In this document: positions 46,109 to 56,713 of the stretch, one piece after another | How positions within the stretch are numbered: the first letter of the stretch is position 1 | How the letters are laid out: each line of letters starts with the position of its first letter | From: Rhodocollybia butyracea | Lineage: Eukaryota; Basidiomycota; Agaricomycetes; Agaricales; Omphalotaceae | DNA: 64,000 nucleotides | Reading direction: 5' to 3' | NCBI GenBank assembly: GCA_015501585.1 | Contig: JADNRY010000028.1 | Location: forward strand, 310,001-374,000 | The notes under the pieces: generated by a model | Databases searched by the model: none | What the model saw: the letters and a program-made list of their open reading frames with translations, nothing else | What the model was told of the DNA's origin: nothing | Program-made: the position numbers and the translations under genes

Positions 46109-47474
46109 GACATGCTGGACTGACTGTGAGTTTCCAAATTGGAAAAGGCTACATTCGTTATGTATATACTTACACACACAATTGCCTGTATGCGTGTATG
46201 CCTGCCCACAGAGCCATCTTGACAGCGGCGGGGCCTTGTTGCCGCGGGGCCGGGTATATTACTACTGCTACTACGACTACTGCTTGTGGAAGCTTTCACG
46301 GTTTCTTGGGGAGTTATAACAGGTTAATCACTTGCATCTTTACGTTATCTGATATCGATTAGTATTTATTAGTGATGACAGTTGCCGGCGGTGATGCTAG
46401 ATACTATATGGCTGTAAGCTCCCAGCTTTTCCTATCTCCCGCGGGCAGACAAGCAAACTTGATTTAGACTGGCATTTCATTTTTGTACCGGCCGGAGCAA
46501 ATATAGTGTCTGTTATCTAGTTCGTGTTAAGTATCTATAGAACAGCCTGAGCGGGAGCATTGGATGAGCTTCAAGATTGCCGGTTTCGTTGTGGGCGTAC
46601 AGGAATAGAGGGTCATCTGTCCCAGTTGTGTTCATTTTTGTGGTCCTTTGAGAGAGCCTCTCTGTGGAGACGCCGGCTGTTCGGATGATTACCATGTTTA
46701 TGTTGAGCAAAAACAAATCAACGGGAAGGTGAGCCTGAGGTGGGCGAGTCCAGGATAACATGGGCGGCCAAAGTAACTCCAGGGGGTGTGGATAAAACGT
46801 AAATATGCCAGCTCCAACTTCAAATCGAGTCTAACTATACAGTTTAGGATCATCACACTCTGGCTCCCTGCGCTTGACTAGCAGAACAGTGTATCATATA
46901 CCTTTGTATCTATTTCCAGGATTGTTATAGCAATTTTGTGGTCAACTTTAAGGGACTCATGAGGAAACTTGATATCGCTGATCCGCGAAATGTTTGTGAG
47001 TGAAGGTAGGAAGTACCAATAGTTTAATAATTAATAATGTCCAGGCAATAGTCGGTGTACTTGTGTGGAATCCGGTAGGGGGGGTCTGCAAATACTTCGC
47101 TGAATTGCCTTGTCATCCTCATCCATCGAGAAACTGCCCACATGGCTGGCAAAGTACATAGACGCTTCGCTGTGATATTTCCGCTGTACTGCCTGGTAAA
47201 TGCGTTCAGTTATAGGCAGATTAATGCTCCCATCGTGACTGAATGAGGTCAATGATCGGGTTCGCCTCAATCTTGCCTTGTTCTGGGGAGGTTTTTGCGA
47301 AGTTTGGCAACCAGTGTTATGATTGTGGGATCTGATACACCGATGATCGTGAAGTAGTTCCAAAAAGGTTTGGTAGTTCATGTCTGCCTTTGATTTCTCC
47401 AAAGCTACGTTGATAGCGCATCCGTTACCGGCCGATTGAAAGTGAGGCCCAGATCAATGTAGGATGCATGCTAC
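46109..47474. other. Spacer with flank of the methyltransferase duplication
   Basis: 46600-46860 resembles 51360-51560 beside copy 2 (shared GGGTCATCTGTC and CTAAC.GTACAGTTTA words). A minus-strand ORF 47402-47031 shows some coding-like sequence (NYQTFLELLHDH; LIQSRWEH in another frame) but no start or domain. Confidence 0.4.
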
Positions 47475-48872
47475 TTACGTCCATTGTGTAAGTAAATCGT
47501 GAAACTGCAGTGATTGTCTCGTAACGAACTCCCAATTATCATCGATGACTTCTGGAGGGAGGGTCATTCTCACAGTACCCTGGGGTCCTATAGGACACTC
47601 ACCATCTTTCGGAGCGTCTTCCGGACCCGGGACAAGTGTCTTCCAGATCTACTATCTCAAAACCATCATCCGGAACCTCAAATATTGGATACCCTTGAGC
47701 TTGTGCATATTTTGGGTCGAAAGGATCGAACCCGCGGTATCTTATGTATTCAGACACACCTAGATACTGGGAGTCATCCCATTTATCACCATAAACAAAT
47801 GCGCGGAATGAAGGAAAGGTTCCCAGAAGTCTCTTAGTTTCCTGATTCATTGGAATGACTCCCAGTGGGTCCATAGACCAAAAATATAGAGGATCATGGA
47901 AGGCAAATGAGGGACGGATGAAATGTTAAATTCCCTCACCGGAGCAATAAATAGATAGATGTCGCATCCAGTGGCTGGTTGCATCCAATGGGTCCCTAAA
48001 TAACTTGCCTTCTACTACAGTCATTAGTTTCATTGTGGATGATTTGAAATACGAGAATCACTGGATGAACTGTCTTTCTTTGTGACAGGAGTGCTCGTAG
48101 ACCATCAATACTCTAAAAAACACAATCAAATTCAGTATGAACAGCTGATAAAGATGTAAATACAAATCGGTACTTGAGATATGCATATAGCATTGGTCTG
48201 GAGGTGCATGGGCGCAGAAGGTACTCATAGGGAATAAGTCCTATGACAACAATTGTTAGATGCCAGCACGATATTTGAAAAGCTCATACCGTCATGGAAT
48301 ATCATTGCTGGCAAGTCCCACTGAACAATTCCATACAGCTGTGCTAAGTTTGGGCTCCTGAAATATGATCTACATTAAGTGATAGAGCTATAAAACCATT
48401 TAGCAGAGATGCTACCGTATGCAAGAGTACTGGAGTAGATCCTCTTCGAATTCCTGAGAGATAATAAGTATCTAGGAAAAGATACGATTGGAATAGTAAT
48501 TATCTCACGTTTTTAGCTTTTGGACGACCACAGTATATCGGTTCGATTTATATTGCACGGTACAAATGGTTCGCACGACCCGAGCTAAGTCTCTGTCTCC
48601 CCAATCCTGGCTCTTGCAGCATACTGTTGGACCAAGGAGATAAATGTCACTCATGTAGATAACAGGAAACTGTATTTTTGGCTTTGCTGAACACCTGGAA
48701 ATAAGGAACTGATAGTAGTGAGCTAGCGCACTTGTTTTCCTGGAGCAACCTCGATCCGAGCGTTATCCTGATGATAGTTGTTAGTGACTACAAGGTCCTG
48801 GCCAACCACATTGAATTCGGCCCCTTCAATAGTAAATTTAGATGAGTTTTCAAAGAATTTGGGTGATGCCAT
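47475..48872 (-). pseudogene. Agaric kinase-like family member, internally deleted
   Basis: It starts MASPKFFENSSKFTIEGAEF at 48872; exon 2 begins at 48681 in phase (MSDIYLLGPTVCCKSQDWGD). Later exons carry EFEEDLLQYSCIR and LAQLYGIVQWDLPAMIFHD, a fragment reminiscent of the middle of a kinase N-lobe, typical of a large uncharacterised agaric family. After DGLRALLSQ the normal block following HWMQPA is missing: about 0.7 kb present in the 62.5-64 kb paralogue is deleted, joining HWMQPAT to DIYLFIAPVREFNISSV. The C-terminal half (LGVSEYIRYRGFDP, YAQAQGYPIFEVPDD) is well kept to TAA at 47475-47477. Frames do not join cleanly around 48500 and 47900, so I call it a pseudogene. It lies between the two methyltransferases. 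Confidence 0.6.
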
Positions 48873-49720
48873 GGAATGTGGGTGGTAGCAGAGATGGGCG
48901 AGTGAGCTCTACCCAGACCGAAAGCTGTTGAGTATGATCTAACAGCAACGAGGTCACGGAATAGTGCCGTTTCTAAGAATGGACTTGCGCTACCGGCAGA
49001 TTTCATACAGCTTCGTACAGGTATTCGATATCTGATTCTCAAGCTATGTGTCGAAGGAGATACCTCGGGCTAACTTGGAGTCCCGCCCCCGCCATCTACT
49101 TCCGTATCAGGTGGGACGCGTTTCGGTACAAGATAGGTTTATCCTCCCCTTAGGGGATCTTTACTTTTCCCTTCCTCTATTATTTATCCTTCCGTTTTCA
49201 TTTATCCGAGTGCCTTAGTTTATCTTGGCAGTTTCGTGGCCTTACTTATATACTTGACGTGTAGTCAGTTATCCCTCAGTTGTTTGTATCCGTACACTTC
49301 TGAGGGTAAGTCTGTTTATTTATACTTATGTGATACTTATACTTACGGTTTATATGTAGACTTTACTTATACGTTTCACAGGTAAATAACTTGTTCCAAA
49401 ACGAGTTGTTTGTATCCGTACACTTCTGAGGACTTTACTTATACGTTTCACACTATGCCGCACACATGACGTCCATAGTTAAACTTTAGACCGTGAGGTT
49501 CTCACAACTCGACATCCATGTACCTGTAGATGCCTGCAAGTGTTTACAGTTCTCCAAAGAATATAAAATACAAAAAAACAGGAGCCTAAGCAATCATAGA
49601 TTGATGGAAAAGCGTTGGAGCGCCCGCTGCTAGAGGAGGGCCGCTTCAGCCTTTCAGGTAGCGGCGTATGTGGTTTGAAACCAAAATGCTAGGGTCCCGC
49701 GCCGGGAGGTGATTGTTGAA
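48873..49720. other. Intergenic, no gene seen
   Basis: Contains a tandem repeat of about 45 bp near 49280-49450 (GTTTGTATCCGTACACTTCTGAGG and ACTTTACTTATACGTTTCACA words occur twice) and a B-box-like GGTTTGAAACC at 49671. Confidence 0.4.
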
Positions 49721-49734
49721 GTGTTGAAGAACAA

Positions 49735-49845
49735 CAACGGCAGGATGGAACGACTTTGTCGTACACCTGAAGGTGCTCCGACATTATACTTAGCGACGAA
49801 AGTCGCTGACGCGAGCAACGTTCCAAAAAAAAAAAAAAAAAAAAA
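49735..49845 (+). mobile_element. Retroposed small structured RNA (SINE-like) with A21 tail
   Basis: A 90-nt unit followed by 21 A residues (49825-49845) is flanked by 14-bp direct repeats differing at one base: GTGTTGAAGAACAA (49721-49734) and GTGTTGAAGGACAA (49846-49859). This is the signature of target-primed reverse transcription. The unit folds into three hairpins: ACGAC-TTT-GTCGT, CACC-TGAA-GGTG and AGCGAC-GAAA-GTCGCT (GNRA loop), closed by GGAAC with GTTCC. It does not match snRNA, 5S, tRNA or U3 sequences that I know. Confidence 0.7.
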
Positions 49846-50208
49846 GTGTTGAAGGACAAGCCAACTTCTCCAACTCCTGATTTAGTTAAACATGTACTTA
49901 CTCAGCCTAACAACAGCCACGACCATCTGCACTAGCTGTTACAAAAAAGATTGAGTCTACTGATGTTGAGAGCTTAAAGCTACTAAGATGGTAGCAGTTC
50001 TCCAGATGCACTGGCAACTTGCGATTGATCGATATCCAATAACATTAGAACCAAATTTAAGTTCTTACTCTCAAGAAACTGAAATCTTCCTGGAGTAGTA
50101 GTAGTAGTATTATGCTTGGCTCGCCGGACCCACACGCTGTCAAGGGGCTCTGCGTCATAACAATGGAACGGTACCGAGTTTCCTTTTCAGAATTCACACA
50201 GTTCCTGG

Positions 50209-50216
50209 TATAAATA
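50209..50216 (+). promoter_or_regulatory. TATA box of methyltransferase copy 2
   Basis: TATAAATA, about 64 bp before the ATG, in sequence shared with the promoter of copy 1. Confidence 0.6.
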
Positions 50217-50279
50217 CCTACACGAAACTCCCCATACGCGTCGTTTTGCCACGACGGCTGTTCCTGCCATTCCCCGACT

Positions 50280-51054
50280 ATGGCTCTTGACAAAGTACCA
50301 TTGCTCCTGGTAACCTTTGCATCCTATTATGTTGCAGCTACTGCGCCCAATCCACCTGCTGCGCCCCAAGAGATCTCTAGATACCCGCCCGGTGATCGTT
50401 TACTGTCTAGTTTTGCTCCAGCAATATGGGAAGCTGTCAAGGTCTGTCTGTCGCCGATTTAATTGATAGTGGATCCTAAATATGAATACACCACAGAGAC
50501 TCCTCCTTTTAGTCGTTTTCTGTGAAATTATAACCCTCGTATCCATACACTACTCTGCCAGTGTGTTATCTCAGACTATCTTGTCTGTGCTTTTGCGAGC
50601 TCCAATCCATAAATCTGCTTCTCCTTCCGTCACACCAGTCTTCATACTCAGCCTCTTTCTCTTAGTATGGGGAGGCTATATGCGCTGGGCATCCTATCGC
50701 GCTCTTGGCCGACTTTACACTTACGAGGTATCTATACGCGATCACCATAAGCTCGTCACCACAGGTCCCTATTCCGTTATTCGTCACCCAGGATATATCG
50801 GCTCAGCTGTCGCATCCACTGGAATACTCCTGTGTGCATTCGGGCCAGGCTCGTGGATGTTGGAGTGCGGTTGGTTGGATTTGTTATGGGCCAAGATATT
50901 TGCTGCGCTTGTCATTGCTTTCAAAGTGTTCTGTCATTTTCAATTCATCAGGCGGACTAGCGCCGAGGATAAGATGATGCGGGCGCAGTTTGGGGCGCAG
51001 TGGGATGAGTGGGCAAAGAATGTACCATATAAGCTTGTGCCGGGCATTTTCTGA
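50280..51054 (+). CDS. Isoprenylcysteine carboxyl methyltransferase, copy 2
   Basis: Exons 50280-50441 and 50497-51054 with a 55-nt GT-AG intron give 239 residues. It has the same motifs as copy 1: TTGPYSVIRHPGY for SAM binding and EDKMMRAQFGAQWDEWA near the C-terminus, ending VPYKLVPGIF in both. The difference is concentrated in the first exon and in the loop after the first helices, where copy 2 has LSQTILSVLLRAPIHK. It is oriented head to head with copy 1, 4.2 kb away, and shares about 100 bp of promoter. Both are predicted to be functional membrane enzymes of CaaX processing. Confidence 0.85.
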
Positions 51055-51639
51055 TCAAATATAACATGTACAGCGCGTGTACACACCACTTACACTAGAC
51101 TCTTAACCTTTGTTGATTGTACTCTAGATACTTAGTACTAATAGAAGGTCTGAAATACGTCTGTAAATCTACTTGCCAGGATGAGCTATGGACTGCTCTT
51201 GACTGCTCTGGAGCCCTGGTTACGATAAAGCCCAGACTGTCACGGCATACAAAGTCAGTCCTCACTGCTCTCCCACCAGACATGGCGCCTGCCACACTTT
51301 CTTTGTGCTCACTAGCACTGAGTCAAGTCTTCTAGTACTGGTGTTACCGTGCCCTTATCAATAGATCAAGAGACTGCCGCTTTGACTGTGGAGGTATAGG
51401 GAGGAAGGAAAGAAGGAAGTGAATTTTTCAAACGAAGGGTCATCTGTCTAAGACGGGATAAAGAGACGTGAGAGCTTGAAGATAAGATATAGATGTGCCT
51501 ACCAACTCCCTCAGTGAGGCTCAGTCTAACCGTACAGTTTAACCGCAAGATAACTCTTAGTACGATCATCCTGTTGTAAGTATACCCAAAAAAGTTACAC
51601 TGCTGAAGGGACGTACCCCGCAACACTCACACGCACCTC

Positions 51640-51905
51640 AGCAAAACATGCGGGGTGCGAGCATCGGAGCAAGTGTTCCAAATCTACTATCTCAAGATCT
51701 TCACCGCCCAGAGCCTCAAAGATTGGATACCCTTGAGTTTGTGCATATCTTGATTCGGAAGGATCAAACCTGTGGTATCATATGTACTCTGAAAGAAGCC
51801 CTAATTGTCTCCATGCATAGATATATAGCAAAGGAAGGGTTCCCAGAAGTGCCTGAGTCTCTCGATTTATTGGAACGACCCGTGTGGGTACATAGAGGTC
51901 CATAG
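51640..51905 (-). pseudogene. 3' fragment of the agaric kinase-like family
   Basis: Minus strand reads VVPINREIQALLGT, then after a stop FDPSESRYAQTQGYPIFEAL and EDLEIVDLE, the conserved C-terminal region of the family. It is truncated on both sides. Confidence 0.6.
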
Positions 51906-52237
51906 ACCAGAAATATAGAAGATCATGCAAGGAAAATGTGAGATGGATGAAATGTTGAACTCCTTTACTAGAGCGATAAACTTATAAGTCTGCTTGGATG
52001 AGACTTGGCGGTCAATTACTATTTCTCTCTCACGATCGGAGAGGGAGGGATAGGATGAGGCAAAGTCAAACGGTCAAAGCGCATTATCCCACCCTAGTAT
52101 TAATACAGTAGAAGAACGTGTTATGGAGAGCAGAGAAGTGATAACGATAAAAAGTAATTGCAAAGCAAGCGGATCCATGCGATTAAATATTCCTGATTAA
52201 GAGCCACCAGATCTTGACCAGATCTAGTCTCCGAGTC

Positions 52238-53628
52238 TCAAACGGCACCAACACTATGTCCTTCGTATTTTTCTGATTGTGCAGTACCCATATTTTCATC
52301 CAAGATCTTCCCATGAAGTTTCGAAAGCGGCGTTGTTTGCTGGTTACAGAACGCGATGTCGTTTCCCGTAGAGGTATTAGCGGTACGTGCAGCAAACTCC
52401 AAACGTGTACCGCGGCCCGAGGCTGACATGTACACCAAGTCTTCATCGTCCAGCTTCGAGCAAAGGGCACTGCGGATAACAGTGAGATTAAATGTTATCC
52501 CGATGGCTTGCATGTTCTACGAGTCCAACGAAATCAGTCATTTTCAAAATTTACGGTGAAAACATGCTTGGGATCAAAAATTGAACTTACGATGTCGGAG
52601 AGCGGATAGTTAGCGTTGCTTCCCACAGCAACTGCGATAGCCACCAGGGAAGAGGTGACAGTGTAGAGCATGCCTGATTGTATGATGATCTTCATGATGT
52701 ACTGCATGGTAAAGCTGGAGCCGAGGTGCGAGCCCGATCCGACCTGGAATCGTCTTTTCTCCTTCTCGACTTTGTATATCCGCCAGACGATGAGAGCTAA
52801 GAGAGAAAAGTAGTTGGTAGTTGGTACCCACCCTTGAGCAATTGCGATGGAATGTGTACTTACAGGTCGTCAATACCGTTAAAGCGGCGGTGGCGCTGTA
52901 CACTCCGACGTATACCCCGGCTGTCTCGGCGATGATACTGCTCCCCTTGGGGGTGAATCCGCCGTTGGGCACGAAGGTTTCGGAAGGGATGAATACGGCT
53001 TGAAGGATGAAGAGGCAAAGGTCGCAGCCGGTGCCTACGAGGAATAGGAGGCAAGGAACCGCGATGATTCGCCAGGAGTGATTATAGATGATGTAGCATC
53101 TGTAGATCTGCGAGAGAAGATTATAATGAGGCTTTGGCGCAGATAAAATACGCATACCAGGAGCACATCACCACAAACGATTCCAACGGCAGAGAGCCCA
53201 GTCTATTTCGAAAAAAAAAACAATCATCATTACTTGTGTACCAAGTCAACAAGCGATTAGATACACACCTTCGTTTTATTGATCCAAATTGTGGGATCAT
53301 ACGCATCCGGCGATCCAGGTTGTTGCACGAAGATGCGTATGCAGTTAGTCACGCTCAAAGAAATATGTGTCGAAGTGATGATGAACAATATCACTTCCGG
53401 CACAATCAGCTTCCATGGGACTTGTCGTCTCTTCAACGCCTGGCCGGGTCTGCTGTGAGTTTCATAGAGGAGGTATCGCACCCCGAACCCCGCGCTGATG
53501 AGAAAGATGCCGTAGAAGAGGCTCGCGAGGAAGAGAGCGACTATCTCGGCTTCGGAGATACCGATTTGGGCCATGCGATGAGCGGTTCTTGGGAGGAAGT
53601 TGGGAGGGAGAGGTGGAGAGGAGGACAT
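52238..53628 (-). CDS. Seven-transmembrane protein of the agaric orphan-receptor type
   Basis: Five exons join in phase: 53628-53269, 53202-53158, 53107-52864, 52796-52591 and 52516-52238 (introns 50-74 nt), giving 377 residues. Hydrophobic segments are clear: EAEIVALFLASLFYGIFLIS, IVPEVILFIITSTHISLSV, AVGIVCGDVLLIY, IIAVPCLLFLVGTG, a segment before VYSATAALTVLTT, and MLYTVTSSLVAIAVAVG. The order, a short loop WRIYK after helix 5-6 and a Ser/Thr-rich soluble tail match a large group of uncharacterised 7TM proteins in mushrooms. It is not a Ste3-type pheromone receptor by any motif I can see. Ligand and coupling are unknown. ATG at 53628 was chosen over an upstream GTG. Confidence 0.8.
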
Positions 53629-54500
53629 AGGGAGGCTCGTAGAGCTGTTAAATAGACTCACCTCCCTGGGTTGATCTCTGGGTGATCTCTGGTTGATCTA
53701 GTGAGAAGGTCGTACACAGTCCGATACACAGTCAAACGCAGTTTCAATGAGCTGTACAAAAAAAACGGAATGATGATCAGACAAGAGCAAACAAAAAATA
53801 CCATACATACTGAGTTACTAGCCGTTTAAGTCCTAATTTTTTTGCGATCCTCCACGCCGTCTCGCTATGAATAGTAAATAGGAGATACGCATCGCGACGC
53901 ACCCTCAGGATGTCAAGGTTATGTCAAAGTTGTGTTTATCAGCGGTCCTGGGTGATAGCGGATTGATAAAGGGCAATAGAGGGTCATTCAACTCATGAAG
54001 AGAAGAATAATGGTAGGATTCAGATACAATATGAGCCACTCGCTTTGTTCAATTCAATGACGGACCAGGATTGGCGTAGATCATCGAGCTTGTCTTCTGG
54101 TGACATACTAGGCTAGTAGGCGCTAGCAGCCGTCATAAGCGAGCCTAAGACGACAGAATGGTTTAGAATACTAGGTAAGATCTCTGTGGGATCGTGAGGA
54201 GTGCCTAAGTTTGCGGGATGCATTGAAACAGCACTTAAGGCTGGCTTTCTCCGGTGTCAAGAGTGGCTGAATAAATTGCGACCATCATTCGTCGTTACCC
54301 TTGAGAGTTGGATGCAGTTAGTCTAAAGATAAGTAGTACAAAATTGAGTGAATCATTAGAAGTACAACAACGAGTGCAAACCTGCGAGCTTAAGTTATTG
54401 GCTTTGAGGGTATCACGGTTAGTGCGCACTCACAAACATTCTGGTGAAGAGAGAATGGATTTTGAAGCTTTTCAGTGCATTCGAGGCACTCAAGGCTGAG
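53629..54500. other. Intergenic: 7TM promoter side, no other gene seen
   Basis: Short ORFs only. Confidence 0.4.
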
Positions 54501-56330
54501 CTGCTCACCTGTTCATGATGCATGATTGAGATCATGACGAACAAAGAAAAAAAGCGCTTATAGACCGGTCGGCCCGTTGACTCCGGTTTTTTCCTTCAAC
54601 ACGTCGACGGTAATTTTGAAGGGAATGTATCGGACCTCGGTAAGCCTTGCATTTTGTCAATCAAGTTTGGACGTACTGTGCTACTGTTAGTGACAGAAAG
54701 TCAATATCTCAACGTTGGTTCTAGTGGGACCACGGCGTTTCTGAGCGCTGTCTTGCTGCAATTTCAAGGTTGCCTTGCCAAGTCTTCACTTCAATGCTCC
54801 ACTTTCCGGTCTAACGCTGGTCTAACGACACAGTCAGCCAGTCGCAGGATAGTTCTCACGTTCCATTTTCGCCTGTCGGTCTTACAGTAGTGGAATTTTC
54901 TCCGCTGTTTGCATAGTTATAGATAAATCGCAGATCGAGTTGGGCGGGCAATTGCCAGAATATGGGTGCTGGAGCGCTAGAGGATGGAATGAAAATGGAG
55001 ATTTTCTGATGCTGTCAGCTTGGTACGCACATACGTACTTACGCGCTCTACGAAGCACTTATGGTTCACCTTTTTTGCTCATCCATAGAAAACGAGTCCT
55101 ACTAAGTATACTAATAGGGTCCTATAACAATGTAATGAATGAGCTCGTCGTCGGCGTTTTTACATTTACGCGACATAAACCCAACAAGAAACACTGGCTG
55201 AACGTGGACTCCTACGAAGGCACTGGCGCAGGTACAGTACTTGCATCCTCGTCTCACACATCGTCCTTCCGCTTCCCTGTGACACGACCTACGCGCACTA
55301 CCTCAAGGCCTCATGAGCATGCCTCATCGACATCTAAGCGTCCTCGCAAAACTCATCAGAACCCGGTCGCCTATGTTTGAAAACTACTTTGAAGGCCGGC
55401 CTTCCAATTCCAGCGGATTAGCACATGCTAAATCGCTGAAACAGAAGAAACTTGCAGATGCGTTCGCTCATTCGCTCTCTGGTTCCATGGAATGCTTCGA
55501 CATCGCATAACGCTTCTCATGGAGATCGTCGCTTTCCCCTTTCACGAAGAAAAACCCAAATTGGTTTCGTCTCCTACGCCTATTCCTATCAACGGTGACA
55601 TACTCGTGCCGCAGATAGACTCCGTGCCTAGGGATGAGGTGGTGATGCCGTATGGCGGGAGACACTGGGATCTGCTGGCTGTACCCAAGTTCGAGTTTGA
55701 AGAAGGGACAGACGGAGGGAGCGTGCGCGGGATCTGGGGGTGAATTCGAGTCGGGACGCGCGCGTTGGTATTCAAATATTCACCATGGGGATAGCCAAGG
55801 CGGCTTTATGAGGTGCTGTTATCGATAGTTCGAGAGAGGGGATTTTTGGAAGTACACAAATCTAGCTGAAGGCGATGAAAGCCGCAGATAAGTGGAATAA
55901 CCATGTCAATTGTCACCTATCTTCTCTTATCCCAAGTTCCTCTCCACTCGTACTTAGATCTGGTTCGAGTACTCCTGGACGTACCAATTGACATCGGTTC
56001 CGCAGTTCCTGTCCTACCTCACATTTCTTATCATTGTAGGACCCCTCATGTGCGTCGCGCGTGGATCTGCATCAATCAACGGCTATGCCAGTTAGGATGC
56101 CTGACCTGGACCTCCGGATACTCATGTGATGACCTACTATTATCAACAACAGCTTACCTCCGTGAAACCTGGTTTGCATTCTATCTATAGACGAGACCCC
56201 ACTGGCTCTACTCCTCCTAAAATCAACCCCTATGTGCGATCTCTTGCGTCCTTGAGGAAGGTGGTGCTCAATTAACGGGACTCCGCTGGTTCTGCTTCTC
56301 TTAAAGTCCAACCTTCGGTACCTCTTTCAT
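54501..56330. repeat. Direct segmental duplication, left copy
   Basis: Starts GCTGCTCACCTGTTCATGAT and aligns with 59890-61450 through many blocks (GACCGGTCGGCCCGTTG, GAATGAGCTCGTCG, CGAACTTTGAGTTCGAAG-type, CCTCTCCACTC). It contains decayed coding-like sequence: a frame with HLSVLAKLIRTRSPMFEN near 55320 and one with RDEVVMPYGGRHWDLLAVP near 55630. No intact gene is visible in either copy. Confidence 0.65.
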
Positions 56331-56713
56331 TATTATTTTTCTTCTGGTGCCTTCCACTTGGGTTCCGAAAAGTTGTTCCCAATTTGAAGCGGAACACCTG
56401 GTCCTGGTAGCTCTCACCTCACGTCTCAATGGACCTGCTTATTGCTATACTTATCATAACCAAGTCCCCTCTCCGCCGTGACGGCGCTCTATGATGCGAT
56501 CGTGACTCACTGGCAATTGAGGTGCTAGCTACGCTGCGATTGCCTGAGTGATCGGTTTGTTAGATTCGTGTATATCGAGTTGATTCTGTTCGTGTCGCAC
56601 AGGATTTTTCCCACCAAGGCTTCGGAGGGAACTGCTTTTGCTCAGGAGCATCAATTTTCTCCCTTCTCTTGTACGGCGCTGTTCTCCCATACTTTTTCTG
56701 CACCTAGCACTTG

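Noticed and set aside
47718..47742. Perfect tRNA B-box GGTTCGATCC on the minus strand
   Set aside because: It lies in the conserved coding region of the kinase-like family (RYRGFDPFDP) and has no A-box or cloverleaf.
49280..49450. CRISPR-like repeat
   Set aside because: Only two imperfect tandem units in a eukaryotic context; simple tandem duplication.
49790..49824. Hammerhead ribozyme (GAAA and CTGACG words)
   Set aside because: The order of core elements is wrong and CTGANGA is not present.
52238..53628. Ste3-type pheromone receptor near the methyltransferase genes
   Set aside because: Seven helices are present but none of the Ste3 motifs; the tail and order match the agaric orphan 7TM group.
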